The notes under the pieces: model-generated
What the model saw: the letters and a program-made list of their open reading frames with translations, nothing else
What the model was told of the DNA's origin: nothing
Databases searched by the model: none
Assembly: GCF_021864535.1 (NCBI RefSeq)
Contig: NZ_JAKJIC010000012.1
Coordinates: 91,463 to 155,462 of the forward strand
DNA from: Oryzibacter oryziterrae
GTDB taxonomy: Bacteria; Pseudomonadota; Alphaproteobacteria; Rhizobiales; Pleomorphomonadaceae
Length of the DNA stretch: 64,000 nt
Direction of reading: 5' to 3'
Part shown: positions 34,008-42,664 of the stretch, piece after piece
How the letters are laid out: every line of letters starts with the position of its first letter
How positions within the stretch are numbered: the first letter of the stretch is position 1
Position numbers and translations under genes: made by a program

Positions 34008-34158
34008 GTGAGCCTCCTGTCGGGGTGTGTCCGACAGGAGGAAGATTAGGCCCAGGCCTTGCCAGTTGCTGTCAGCAGCGGGGCCGGCGGATGCTCAAGT
34101 TTTTGAATCTGGAGCGACTTCTTGTCGACCTGATGATTCCGTCAGGTCGAAAAGCGCT

Positions 34159-35193
34159 CTAGCGGCCGGCAAAGCCGGTGAGGACGCCGACGGCGTTGAA
34201 GCCGATGTCCTCGACGGCATAGCCGCCTTCCTGGACGAACAGCGTCGGGCGGTTGAGCTTGGCGATGCGGGCGCCGATCTTGGGGTAGTCCTCGCGCTTC
34301 AGCTTGAACTTGGAGATCGGGTCCTTCTCGAAGGTGTCGACGCCGAGCGAGACCAGCACCACATCCGGGCCGTAAGCGTCGATCTTGGCGCAGGCATCGT
34401 CGAGATTGGCACCCCATTCGGCATAAGTGGTGCCGAAGGGCATGGGATAGTTGATGTTGAAGCCCTCGCCGGCACCCTCGCCCGTCTCGTCCTTGTGGCC
34501 GAGGAAATAGGGATACTCAAGCAGCGGATCGGCGTGGAGATTGACCACCTGTACGTCGGAGCGGCTGTAGAAGATCTGCTGCGTGCCGTTGCCGTGGTGA
34601 TAGTCCACATCGAGGATGGAGACGCGCTTGGCGCCCTGGTCAAGGAACCACTGAGCGGCGACGGCGATGTTGTTGATGAAGCAGTAGCCGCCCATGAAGT
34701 TGGAGCCGGCGTGGTGCCCCGGCGGACGGCAGAGCGCATAGGCCGAAGTCTCGCCAGCCTTGATCAGTTCGGCGGCGGAGATGGCAACGTCGAAGGACGA
34801 CTTGATCGCCTCCCAGGTACCCTCGACAAAGGTGGCACCGCCATCGAAGGAATAATAGCCGAGCAGGCCGTGCAGATGTTTGGGCGGCACGTCGCCGCGC
34901 AGGCCGCGCGTCGGCCAGGTGAAGGGAATGGCGGCGCCGGTGTGGCCGAGCTCGACCCAGCGCGGCCAGATGGTCGGCATGAAATCGATGAAATCGGGCG
35001 CATGGACGCGCTTGGCGATGGCGATGTCATGCTCGGCGGGGGTGTCGATGATCGGGCCGAGGGCCACGGCCTTCAGGCGATCGAGGATGAAATCGGCGCG
35101 GGACGGCATTTCGAAAGCCGGCACGATCTCACCGGCAACAAGCTCGTGGTTGCCGGAGTGAAGAACATGCTTGGGCGAGTAAATCGTCTTCAT
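34159..35193 (-). CDS. Histone deacetylase superfamily, acetylpolyamine amidohydrolase type
   Basis: A 344-residue zinc hydrolase. The ATG at 35193 is preceded by AAGGGGAA and gives the usual MKTIYSPKHVLHSGNHEL start of acetylpolyamine amidohydrolases (APAH). Active-site elements are the His dyad in CRPPGHHAG, Asp and His zinc ligands in ILDVDYHHGNGT, and the second Asp in GVDTFEKDP. The FMGGYCFINN segment and the dimerising insertion are like Mycoplana APAH. It probably deacetylates short acetylated polyamines, yielding free putrescine-type amines. Stand-alone gene; no polyamine genes nearby. Confidence 0.92.
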   Translation of the reverse strand: MKTIYSPKHVLHSGNHELVAGEIVPAFEMPSRADFILDRLKAVALGPIIDTPAEHDIAIAKRVHAPDFIDFMPTIWPRWVELGHTGAAIPFTWPTRGLRGDVPPKHLHGLLGYYSFDGGATFVEGTWEAIKSSFDVAISAAELIKAGETSAYALCRPPGHHAGSNFMGGYCFINNIAVAAQWFLDQGAKRVSILDVDYHHGNGTQQIFYSRSDVQVVNLHADPLLEYPYFLGHKDETGEGAGEGFNINYPMPFGTTYAEWGANLDDACAKIDAYGPDVVLVSLGVDTFEKDPISKFKLKREDYPKIGARIAKLNRPTLFVQEGGYAVEDIGFNAVGVLTGFAGR

Positions 35194-35755
35194 TTTGAGC
35201 GGGTTCCCCTTGATGACCGCCCGGCCGGCTTGCGTGTGCGGGACTTTTGGCGGCGCGTCGGGGGAAGACTGTATCCGCCCCGCCGGCGAGAGCAAGGGGC
35301 GGCAAGCGACAGGCGGGCGATTAAATCGGTCAAGGCGACTTTTAGGTGAGGCGGCGCGCGGGGATGACTGGTCCGCAGGCTCAATGGGGAGAAATTTCGC
35401 TCCTTGATGACTGAGGAACTAATCCACCTGTCGGGGGGGCACGCAACTCAACCTGCAACCAAGTCCGCTGCGGAATTGCTTCATGCCCCTAGAAAAGGTG
35501 ACTATCGCGGGGCGCTTCGTCCCTACGCTCCATGGTCCAGTCAAGAGCGCGGTCAAGCTGCGCAAGCCAAAGTGTCCTATGAGGCGGAAGTGCTTGACTT
35601 CATGGCGGGCGCGGATAGATATCAGCGAGAAAAGCTACCTAACCTGACCGCGACACAGCAACACAACCAAAGGCTCACCAATATCATCGAATTCAGGGGC
35701 AACACACAGCACCATCTAATTTCCGAAAATTGGAAAAGCAAAGAAGGTCTTCATC
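35194..35755. other. Intergenic region at a composition change, no supported gene
   Basis: These 562 bases mark the passage from GC-rich DNA to the lower-GC acyltransferase genes. A 165-codon plus-strand frame (35404-35901) is open, but it overlaps the acyltransferase start in another frame and reads as low-similarity, non-family sequence (many His, Gln, Arg). I regard it as non-coding. The promoter of the acyltransferase operon must lie here. Confidence 0.45.
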
Positions 35756-37333
35756 TTGCTATTCAACTCAGTGGAATTTATATTTATATTCCTCCCGATC
35801 ACAGTCATTTTGTTCTTCTTACTCGGAAATTTCAACCGGCGCGGCGCGGCGATATTTTTAACATTTGCCTCATTTTGTTTCTATGCCTATTGGAAAATTG
35901 AGTTTCTGCCGCTGTTGGCAAGCTCAATCATAGGAAACTACCTGGCATCCCTCCTGATCTCACGGTGGCGCGGACAAACTCACGGCATTGTAGCCCTCGG
36001 TGGAGCAATCACACTCAACCTCATCGCGCTTGGATTTTTCAAATATTACAACTTCTTCGTTACGTCGATTGACGGTTTATCCAAACTATTTCCAACAATG
36101 AATATTGAACTACCTATTGGAATTTCGTTTTTTACATTTACGCAAATTGCATTCCTGATTGACACTTGGCGAAAGATCTCAGAAGAGCGCAATGTCATTC
36201 ATTACGCGTTGTTTGTAACCTATTTCCCGCATTTGATCGCCGGTCCGGTACTGCATCACAAGCAAATGATGCCGCAGTTCGCCAACGAAAGCACGTACCG
36301 GTTCAACATCGAATCCTTTTCCATCGGCATTTTCTATTTCGTGGTTGGCTTATTCAAAAAGATTGTCATCGCCGATTCCTTTGCCCCTTTTGCCTCAGCT
36401 CTGTTTGACCACGTTTCCGGGGGCGCAAATCCGCCGATCCTTGCGGCCTGGATCGGAGCCCTGTCCTATACCTTCCAGATCTATTTTGATTTCTCGGGAT
36501 ATTCAGACATGGCGGTAGGAATATCGAAAATGTTCGGTATCACCCTCCCCTTCAATTTCAACTCTCCTTACAAATCGACGAACATCATCACTTTCTGGCG
36601 TCGCTGGCACATGTCTCTGTCCCAGTTCCTGCGCGACTATCTCTACTTTCCCCTTGGAGGAAATCGCAATGGAAAGAGCCGTCGTTACATGAACCTCATG
36701 GTGACCATGCTGCTCGGAGGACTGTGGCATGGAGCGAACTGGACCTTTGTCATCTGGGGCGGCCTGCACGGACTGTATCTTGTGATCAACCACGCTTGGC
36801 GCCATCTGTTCTCTCAGGACGCCCCGGCAACAGCCGCTGGCAAGGCCTTCGGCTGGGTTTGCACCTTCCTGGCTGTCGTAGTGGGCTGGGTGTTTTTCCG
36901 CGCACAAGACTGGACGCAGGCGGTGGCGATCCTTTCGGCAATGACCGGGATCTCCGGTGTTGTGCTACCGACATCAATGGGGGCGACCTTGGGCGCCGCA
37001 GGCCAATGGCTATCGACGCATGGCGTTGCCTTCACCGATGCAGCATTTCAAGTTGCCGGGCAGGAAATCCGGTCACCCAGCAGATTCGCAAGGCTGGCAT
37101 TTGCCGCTCTTGTGCTGATTGCCATGCCAAACTCGCAACAAATCGCCACCTTTCTCGGGCAGGCGGTCAAGGCAGATACCGCAGGGCTAAGTCCGAGATT
37201 TGCACGGATATTCGAGCGCAGAAAGATGATGGCAACTGGCATCGCGCTTAGTGGCATAGTCCTGGGCATAGCCTTCTTCGTGTGTTTGACGCTCTTGCGG
37301 CGCAAGGCAGAGTTCCTCTATTTCCAGTTCTAG
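35756..37333 (+). CDS. MBOAT family membrane-bound O-acyltransferase (AlgI-like)
   Basis: A 525-residue polytopic protein. The start is a TTG at 35756 (AAGGT upstream), which gives the family's standard N-terminus MLFNSVEFIFIFLPI; no ATG fits. Conserved MBOAT blocks are GISFFTFTQIAFLIDTWR, FPHLIAGPV, IYFDFSGYSDMAVGI, FWRRWHMSLSQFLRDYLY and the catalytic-His region GLWHGANWTFVIWGGLHG. It should move acetyl or another acyl group across the membrane to an exported polysaccharide, with the next gene as transferase partner. GC content and codon use are clearly lower than in neighbours, suggesting horizontal acquisition. Confidence 0.93.
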   Translation: MLFNSVEFIFIFLPITVILFFLLGNFNRRGAAIFLTFASFCFYAYWKIEFLPLLASSIIGNYLASLLISRWRGQTHGIVALGGAITLNLIALGFFKYYNFFVTSIDGLSKLFPTMNIELPIGISFFTFTQIAFLIDTWRKISEERNVIHYALFVTYFPHLIAGPVLHHKQMMPQFANESTYRFNIESFSIGIFYFVVGLFKKIVIADSFAPFASALFDHVSGGANPPILAAWIGALSYTFQIYFDFSGYSDMAVGISKMFGITLPFNFNSPYKSTNIITFWRRWHMSLSQFLRDYLYFPLGGNRNGKSRRYMNLMVTMLLGGLWHGANWTFVIWGGLHGLYLVINHAWRHLFSQDAPATAAGKAFGWVCTFLAVVVGWVFFRAQDWTQAVAILSAMTGISGVVLPTSMGATLGAAGQWLSTHGVAFTDAAFQVAGQEIRSPSRFARLAFAALVLIAMPNSQQIATFLGQAVKADTAGLSPRFARIFERRKMMATGIALSGIVLGIAFFVCLTLLRRKAEFLYFQF

Positions 37334-37358
37334 GAATGTGACTAAGGCGCGGACACCT

Positions 37359-38309
37359 ATGAAACACCCTTGGGCCATATTTCTTGGCGGCTTTGTCCTG
37401 GCATTTGGAGTGCTGACGGGCTTGTTCTTCGGCTACATGGTCGTGAACCGCCAGCACCTGCCGGCTTTGCACTATTCCAGCAATAAATCTCTGAACGAAA
37501 AGGTGCGCTGGCTTCAAACCCGACTGGCAAACCCGAGCTGCGACACGCTTGTGATCGGCTCGTCCATGGCCTTAAACGGCATTGATTATAGGGAACTGGA
37601 AGCTACTGGTTTCAAGCAGGTTACAAATGCTGGGGCGTGGTCTCTGGGCGTGCCACAGACGCTCAGTTTGCTCAAGATCATTCTGACAAAATGCAAACCT
37701 ACGATCATCATCTACCCAGTATACTACGGCGATTTTGACTTCGCCGATGCCGGTACGGACATAGACTTCGATCGTATTGCAGCTTACATGGCGCGTGCGA
37801 GCCAAGGGGACGCGCTGATCAATTACATTGCCGAGTTCAACCCATACGACCTCATTCACGACATGAAAGAGGCACGCAAACGCGAAGCCAAAGGCAACAC
37901 CATCTACGAGACGCTGAGGTTTGACGCGTCAGGGGCTGCCCTGTTTTCGGCCACCAACTTCGAGACCCAGGAAACGCGATGGGACGGATATCGCTACAGC
38001 CCGATTCGGACCAAGGAAGGGTCGTATCGAGCCTTCGCTGAGTTGGCGGACCTCGCGCGCGGTCAAAACATTCGCCTCGTCGTCGCCGAGCCGCCCCTGA
38101 GGGCACAGTCCATCCCAGTGCTTGGCCCGGACAACTTGGCGCAGTGGCAGAACTCGGTGCGCCAGATCTGTACCCAACACGGCGGAACGATCGTAGACAT
38201 GCCCGAGCCTGGCGAGTTCGGCGATGAGCTGTTTGCCGATTTTGCCCACCTCAATGAAAACGGTGCGCGTTTGTGGACCAGGCGTATAGCTAAGGAGATC
38301 CACCCGTGA
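37359..38309 (+). CDS. Membrane-anchored SGNH-like protein, partner of the MBOAT acyltransferase
   Basis: About 316 residues from the ATG at 37359; a GTG at 37338 in the same frame is possible but its AGGA is too close. One N-terminal membrane anchor (WAIFLGGFVLAFGVLTGLFF) is followed by a periplasmic domain with the SGNH-like nucleophile block LVIGSSMALNGIDYREL and a C-terminal ADFAHLNENGARLW, providing the Asp-x-x-His. This layout resembles AlgJ/AlgX/DltD-type proteins that finish O-acetylation of exopolymers. It lies 25 bases after the acyltransferase gene. Substrate polymer unknown; no glycosyltransferases are in the window. Confidence 0.82.
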   Translation: MKHPWAIFLGGFVLAFGVLTGLFFGYMVVNRQHLPALHYSSNKSLNEKVRWLQTRLANPSCDTLVIGSSMALNGIDYRELEATGFKQVTNAGAWSLGVPQTLSLLKIILTKCKPTIIIYPVYYGDFDFADAGTDIDFDRIAAYMARASQGDALINYIAEFNPYDLIHDMKEARKREAKGNTIYETLRFDASGAALFSATNFETQETRWDGYRYSPIRTKEGSYRAFAELADLARGQNIRLVVAEPPLRAQSIPVLGPDNLAQWQNSVRQICTQHGGTIVDMPEPGEFGDELFADFAHLNENGARLWTRRIAKEIHP

Positions 38310-38451
38310 CTGCAAAAGGAGGCCATGCGCCCCTTTCGGCAACAGGGTAACCCCGCACCGGAGCAACCAAGCCCACAATCCGATGCCTTTGGTTTGAAAC
38401 ACTTCATTTCCCTTCTTGCCTTTCGGTCGCTTTCAGGCCAAATCCGCGGCC

Positions 38452-40344
38452 ATGCTGATCATCAACGACCTCACCTACCGCATTGGCGGACGCACCCTGA
38501 TCGAGAAAGCCTCCGTGACCATCCATGATGGCGCGAAGGTGGGCCTTGTGGGGCGCAACGGCACCGGCAAGACGACACTGTTCAACATCATCGCCGGCGA
38601 GCTTTCGGCCGAGAGCGGGTCGATCGATCTGGCGCGCGGGGCGCGGATCGGGCGGGTGGCGCAGGAGGCGCCGGGGTCGGACATATCGCTCATCGACTTC
38701 GTGCTGGCCGCGGACGTGGAGCGGACGGCGCTGCTGGCCGAGGCGGAGACGGCGCACGATCCGCATCGCATTGCCGAGATCCAGGTGCGACTGGCGGATA
38801 TCGAGGCGCATTCGGCGGAAGCGCGGGCGGCGACCATCCTGTCGGGTCTCGGCTTTGATGCCGACGACCAGAAGCGGCCCTGCGCCGACTTCTCGGGTGG
38901 CTGGCGCATGCGCGTGGCGCTGGCCGCCGTGCTGTTCATGCAGCCCGACCTGCTGCTGCTCGACGAGCCGACCAACTATCTCGACCTTGAGGGCACACTG
39001 TGGCTGACCAACTACGTGCAGCGCTATGCCTATACCGTGGTGCTGATCAGCCACGACCGCGACCTGCTTGATACGGCGGTGGATCACATCTGCCATCTGG
39101 ACCAGGGGCGGCTGACGCTGTGGAAGGGCGGTTACACCTCGTTTGCCCGCCAGCGGCAGGAGAAGATGCTGCTGCAGGAAAAGGCGCGCGAGAAGGTGGA
39201 GGCGCAGCGCAAGCACCTGCAGGCCTTCGTCGACCGCTTCCGCTACAAGGCCAGCAAGGCGACGCAGGCGCAATCGCGCATCAAGATGCTGGAAAAGCTG
39301 GAGGTGATCGGCGCGGTGGTCGAAGACCACGTGCAGGCGATCAGCTTCCCCAACCCCAAGGCCAAGCTGGCGCCGCCGATCGTGGTCTACGACAAGGTGG
39401 AGCTGGGCTACGAGCCCGGCAAGCCGGTGCTCAGAAACCTCAGCCTGCGCATCGATGACGATGACCGCATCGCGCTGCTCGGCAAGAACGGCAACGGCAA
39501 GTCGACGCTGGCCAAAGCGATTGCCGACCGGCTGCAGCCCTTCTCGGGCAACATCACCAAGGCGAGCAAGCTGGAGATCGCCTTCTTCGCCCAGCATCAG
39601 CTGGACGAACTCAGGCCGAATGAAAGCGCCGTCGAGCATGTGCGACGCCTGATGGCCGACCAGCCGGAAGCCCGCGTGCGCGCCCGCGTGGCGCAGATGG
39701 GTCTGGAAACCTCGAAGATGGATACACCGGCGCGCGAGCTGTCGGGCGGCGAGAAGGCGCGGCTGCTGCTGGGCCTTGCCACCTTCCACGGGCCGAACCT
39801 GCTGATCCTCGACGAGCCGACCAACCATCTCGACATCGACAGCCGCGAGAGCCTGATCGCGGCGCTCAACGACTTCGAGGGCGCCGTGATCCTGATCAGC
39901 CATGACCGGCATCTGGTGGAAGCCACCATGGACCGGCTGTGGCTGGTGGCGGACGGGCGCGTGGCGCCGTTCGACGGCGACATGGACGACTACAAGCGCT
40001 ATGTCATCTCCGGGCCGTCCAACGGCGACAAGGGCGGCAACAAGGGGGACGACGGCAAGCTGACCAATGCCGACCGTCGACGTCTGGCGGCCGAGAAGCG
40101 GGCACAGCTGGCCCCCTTGCGCAAGAAGATCCAGACGCTGGAAACCAAGATGGAACAGCTCAGGCGCGACATCGCCAAGATCGATGCGGCGCTGGCGGCT
40201 CCCGACCTTTTCACCAAGGATCCCGCCAAGGGCAGCAAGCTCTCCAAGGATCGCGCAGACCACGTGCGCGCACTGGACCATTCCGAAGAGGAGTGGCTTG
40301 AGCTATCGTCGGAATATGAAGCGGCGGAAGCCGAGGCGGGCTGA
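38452..40344 (+). CDS. ABC-F family ATPase (translation-associated)
   Basis: A 630-residue soluble protein with two ABC domains. The ATG at 38452 begins MLIINDLTYRIGGRTL. Domain 1: Walker A GRNGTGKT, signature FSGGWRMRVALA, Walker B LLLLDEPTNYLD. Domain 2: Walker A GKNGNGKS, signature LSGGEKARLLLG, Walker B LLILDEPTNHLD. Between them lies the charged P-site tRNA-interaction linker (RQEKMLLQEKAREKVEAQRKH), and a C-terminal coiled coil (about 545-630) follows. ABC-F proteins bind the ribosomal E site and relieve stalling. It is closest in layout to Uup/YheS-type housekeeping factors; antibiotic protection is less likely but not excluded. Confidence 0.92.
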   Translation: MLIINDLTYRIGGRTLIEKASVTIHDGAKVGLVGRNGTGKTTLFNIIAGELSAESGSIDLARGARIGRVAQEAPGSDISLIDFVLAADVERTALLAEAETAHDPHRIAEIQVRLADIEAHSAEARAATILSGLGFDADDQKRPCADFSGGWRMRVALAAVLFMQPDLLLLDEPTNYLDLEGTLWLTNYVQRYAYTVVLISHDRDLLDTAVDHICHLDQGRLTLWKGGYTSFARQRQEKMLLQEKAREKVEAQRKHLQAFVDRFRYKASKATQAQSRIKMLEKLEVIGAVVEDHVQAISFPNPKAKLAPPIVVYDKVELGYEPGKPVLRNLSLRIDDDDRIALLGKNGNGKSTLAKAIADRLQPFSGNITKASKLEIAFFAQHQLDELRPNESAVEHVRRLMADQPEARVRARVAQMGLETSKMDTPARELSGGEKARLLLGLATFHGPNLLILDEPTNHLDIDSRESLIAALNDFEGAVILISHDRHLVEATMDRLWLVADGRVAPFDGDMDDYKRYVISGPSNGDKGGNKGDDGKLTNADRRRLAAEKRAQLAPLRKKIQTLETKMEQLRRDIAKIDAALAAPDLFTKDPAKGSKLSKDRADHVRALDHSEEEWLELSSEYEAAEAEAG

Positions 40345-40382
40345 ACGGCCCGCCCTTTCACGCAAAGAGAGACACATCCGAC

Positions 40383-41072
40383 ATGGACGCCTTCACCTCC
40401 TGGGACATTGCCGCCGTGCTTTGGTTCCTGGCCACATGGCTGGGCCAATCCTGGCTGACGGAGCAGAGCCCCTGGAAAGACAAGGCGCTGAGCAACGCGA
40501 TCAACTCGGCACGGCATCAGTGGATCGCCCGCTGCTCGGGGCGCGACCTCCGGATGATCGACACCGCGATCATGGCAGGCCTGCAGAATGGCACGGCCTT
40601 CTTCGCCTCGACATCGCTGCTGGCCATCGGCGGCGGCTTCACGCTGCTGCATTCAATCGATCTTGCCGTGGGTGTGGTCGCCAACCTGCCGGTGACGCTC
40701 AGCCCCGCCAACCGGGCGGCCTTCGAGGTGAAGGTGATCGGGCTGATCGCCATCTACGCCTATGCCTTCTTCAAGTTCGGCTGGGCCTATCGCATGTTCA
40801 ACTATGCCTCGATCCTGCTGGGCGCCCTGCCCTACAAGGACCAGCTGGGCACGCCGGAGATGGAGCGGGCGGTGAACCGCTGCGCCGCCATCACGGTGAT
40901 CGCCGGCAAGAACTTCAACCGCGGCCTGCGCGCCTTCTTCATGTCGATCGGCTTTCTCGGCTGGTTCATCGGCCCGGCCGCCCTGTTCCTGAGTGCAAGC
41001 TTCCTGCTGGCGGTGCTGGTGCGCCGACAGTTCTTTTCCGATTCCGTCAAAGCCCTGAAAGAGTTCGCATGA
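40383..41072 (+). CDS. DUF599 family membrane protein
   Basis: A 229-residue protein with about four membrane segments. It opens WDIAAVLWFLATWLGQSWLTE, then IMAGLQNGTAFFASTSLLAIGG, GLIAIYAYAFFKFGWAYRMFNY and a C-terminal GFLGWFIGPAALFL. RMFNYASILLGALP is the recognisable DUF599 core. No activity is known for the family. Its stop codon overlaps the start of the DUF3253 gene (ATGA at 41069-41072), so the two are co-translated. Confidence 0.85.
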   Translation: MDAFTSWDIAAVLWFLATWLGQSWLTEQSPWKDKALSNAINSARHQWIARCSGRDLRMIDTAIMAGLQNGTAFFASTSLLAIGGGFTLLHSIDLAVGVVANLPVTLSPANRAAFEVKVIGLIAIYAYAFFKFGWAYRMFNYASILLGALPYKDQLGTPEMERAVNRCAAITVIAGKNFNRGLRAFFMSIGFLGWFIGPAALFLSASFLLAVLVRRQFFSDSVKALKEFA

Positions 41073-41431
41073 CAGATGATTTCGATCCCCGCCGCGTGAA
41101 GGCGGGCCAGATCCGTGAAAAGCTGATGGGCATGGCGGCAGACGCCGACCTTCCGGCGCGCGGCCTGAAGCCCGACGCGGTGGCGCGCGCCATCGGCGGC
41201 AAGGACGAGAAGGTCTGGCGCCGGCTGATGAAGCCGGTGAAAGACGAGGCCGTGCGTCTGGCCAAGGACGGCAAGGTGGTTCTGCTGCGCAAGGGCAAGC
41301 CGATCGATCCCGATCGCATCAAGGGGCTCTACTCGATCCGTCTCCTGAAGGACGGCGAGGCGATGCCGGTGTTCGAGGCCGAGGATCTCGACGACGACGA
41401 TCTCGACTTCCTCGACGATGACGAGGATTGA
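41069..41431 (+). CDS. DUF3253 family protein
   Basis: A 120-residue protein starting at the ATG overlapping the DUF599 stop. Core sequence LKPDAVARAIGGKDEKVWRRLMKPVKDEAVRLAKDGKVVLLRKGKPIDP then GLYSIRL matches DUF3253, predicted to be a small winged-helix protein. An acidic tail (DLDDDDLDFLDDDED) follows, unusual for the family and perhaps a charge-masking or partner-binding region. A longer frame reaching upstream to 40067 overlaps DUF599 and is a shadow. Confidence 0.82.
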   Translation: MTDDFDPRRVKAGQIREKLMGMAADADLPARGLKPDAVARAIGGKDEKVWRRLMKPVKDEAVRLAKDGKVVLLRKGKPIDPDRIKGLYSIRLLKDGEAMPVFEAEDLDDDDLDFLDDDED

Positions 41432-41444
41432 GGCGGGACGCATC

Positions 41445-41888
41445 ATGATCGAGACCGTCGCCCTGCCGGAATTGATGGTGATCGGCTTCGTCGTTGAAGC
41501 CCCCTGGACGGAGTTGCCGCAAGCGGTGCCGGCGGCCTGGCGCCGCCTGTTCGCCGCACCGACCGGCGCCAGCAACTTCCTTGAAGCCTCGCTATCGGAG
41601 ACGGGCGGCGTCTATCGCGAACTTGTCGGCTATCTCGCGGCAGCGGCGAGCGACCTGCCGGAGGGCATGGAGCGGGTGGTGTTCCCGGCCGGGCGCTATC
41701 TGCGCCTTCGGCACGAGGGACCGGTGACGGACATTCATCTCGGCTTCGGCCGCCTGCTGGAACACGCCAGGGCGCACGGGCTGGCGGTGGAGCCGCTGAA
41801 GCTCGACTTCGGCTACCGGAGCGATGGGCAGGACGGCGCGCACGAGCTGCATGTGCGGCTCAAGGATGCGGTGCTGCGGCTCGCCTGA
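41445..41888 (+). CDS. GyrI-like effector-binding domain protein
   Basis: A 147-residue stand-alone domain of the GyrI/BmrR-C effector-binding type. It begins IETVALPELMVIGFVVEAPW, continues through ERVVFPAGRYLRLRHEGPVTDIHLGFGRLLEHA and ends LDFGYRS...HELHVRLK, the usual two-repeat arrangement. Such domains bind small hydrophobic ligands; some hydrolyse cyclopropanoids. The ATG at 41445 is chosen because the upstream ATG at 41418 lies within the DUF3253 end. Short gap of 13 bases suggests co-transcription with the DUF599-DUF3253 pair. Confidence 0.75.
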   Translation: MIETVALPELMVIGFVVEAPWTELPQAVPAAWRRLFAAPTGASNFLEASLSETGGVYRELVGYLAAAASDLPEGMERVVFPAGRYLRLRHEGPVTDIHLGFGRLLEHARAHGLAVEPLKLDFGYRSDGQDGAHELHVRLKDAVLRLA

Positions 41889-41971
41889 ACGGGCGGCGAT
41901 CGCCTTCGGCCTAAGTAGTTTCATGTATCTGATTTATTTCGTCATTTCGGCCAATTGTGAAGCATGGCCGG

Positions 41972-41997
41972 CGTGATATCTTTCGAAGATATTCACG
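41972..41997. promoter_or_regulatory. Candidate autoregulatory operator of the toxin-antitoxin pair
   Basis: CGTGATATCTT (41972-41982) and AAGATATTCACG (41986-41997) form an inverted repeat with one unpaired base around TCG. It ends 13 bases before the antitoxin ATG. RHH antitoxins usually bind such a dyad at their own promoter. Confidence 0.5.
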
Positions 41998-42010
41998 TGG
42001 GACCGTGGCC

Positions 42011-42223
42011 ATGCGTTTTCTGGTCGACTTCACCGACGAAACCATCGACACGCTGAACCAGCTCTCGGCCGAGCGGCAGGTGTCGCGCGCGTCGATCATC
42101 CGCGACGCGGTGGACCTCTATCTGGCCCAGCAGCCGCACCCGGGGCCGATCGACGGCTTCGGCCTGTGGAAGAGCGGCGAGGACGGCGTGGCCTATCGCA
42201 ACAGGATGCGGCGGTCATGGTGA
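42011..42223 (+). CDS. Ribbon-helix-helix (CopG-like) antitoxin
   Basis: A 70-residue protein from the ATG at 42011. MRFLVDFTDETIDTLNQLSAERQVSRASIIRDAVDLYLAQQ is a standard ribbon-helix-helix DNA-binding domain, followed by a C-terminal tail with IDGFGLWKSGEDGVAYRNRMRRSW that would wrap the toxin. The GLWK..DGV..QxxLR pattern is common among RHH antitoxins paired with PIN toxins. It overlaps the toxin start by seven bases. Expected role: neutralise the PIN ribonuclease and repress the operon. Confidence 0.9.
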   Translation: MRFLVDFTDETIDTLNQLSAERQVSRASIIRDAVDLYLAQQPHPGPIDGFGLWKSGEDGVAYRNRMRRSW

Positions 42224-42579
42224 AGGTACTGATCGACACCTGCGTGCTGGTGGACCATCTCAACGGCCGGCCCGAGGCGCATGCGGAAATCGCCAGCCAC
42301 GTGCACCCGGCCATCAGCCGGCTCACCTGGATGGAAGTGCTCGCCGGCGCGCCCGACCACGCCATCGCGGCGACACGCCGCTATCTCGACGGCTATGAGG
42401 TGGTGGAGATCGGCGAAAGCGTCGCCGAAATCGCCGCCTCCATCCGCCGCAACAGCGACATCGGCCTCGGCGACGCCCTGACCATGGCCTGCGCCCGCGC
42501 CATCGGCGGCGTGCTGGTGACCCGCAACAAGGCGGTGTTCACGGACGCGGACCCAGCGGTGCGGATACCTTATGAGTGA
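42217..42579 (+). CDS. PIN domain toxin (VapC-like ribonuclease)
   Basis: A 120-residue PIN-domain protein from the ATG at 42217. Acidic metal-binding residues are Asp7 (VLIDTCVLVDHL), Glu40 (RLTWMEVLAG), Asp in GLGDALTMACARAIG and Asp near VFTDADP; TRNKAVF is the usual end of the fold. VapC-type toxins cut tRNA or rRNA when released from the antitoxin. Coupled to the upstream RHH gene. All four acidic positions are intact, so the toxin should be active. Confidence 0.9.
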   Translation: MVKVLIDTCVLVDHLNGRPEAHAEIASHVHPAISRLTWMEVLAGAPDHAIAATRRYLDGYEVVEIGESVAEIAASIRRNSDIGLGDALTMACARAIGGVLVTRNKAVFTDADPAVRIPYE

Positions 42580-42664
42580 GGGGGGACAGTCTCCATGCTG
42601 TCGAAGGAAGTAGGCAGCAGGCTCAACTCAATTCAACTGCCAGGCCATCCTGCATGCTTGCTAT

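Noticed and set aside
35404..35901. A 165-codon plus-strand ORF upstream of the acyltransferase
   Set aside because: It overlaps the acyltransferase start by about 145 bases in another frame, and its sequence shows no family resemblance or signal.
38404..40281. A 625-codon minus-strand open frame
   Set aside because: Antisense to the ABC-F ATPase gene; no recognisable domain and biased Gly/Val/Arg/His composition.
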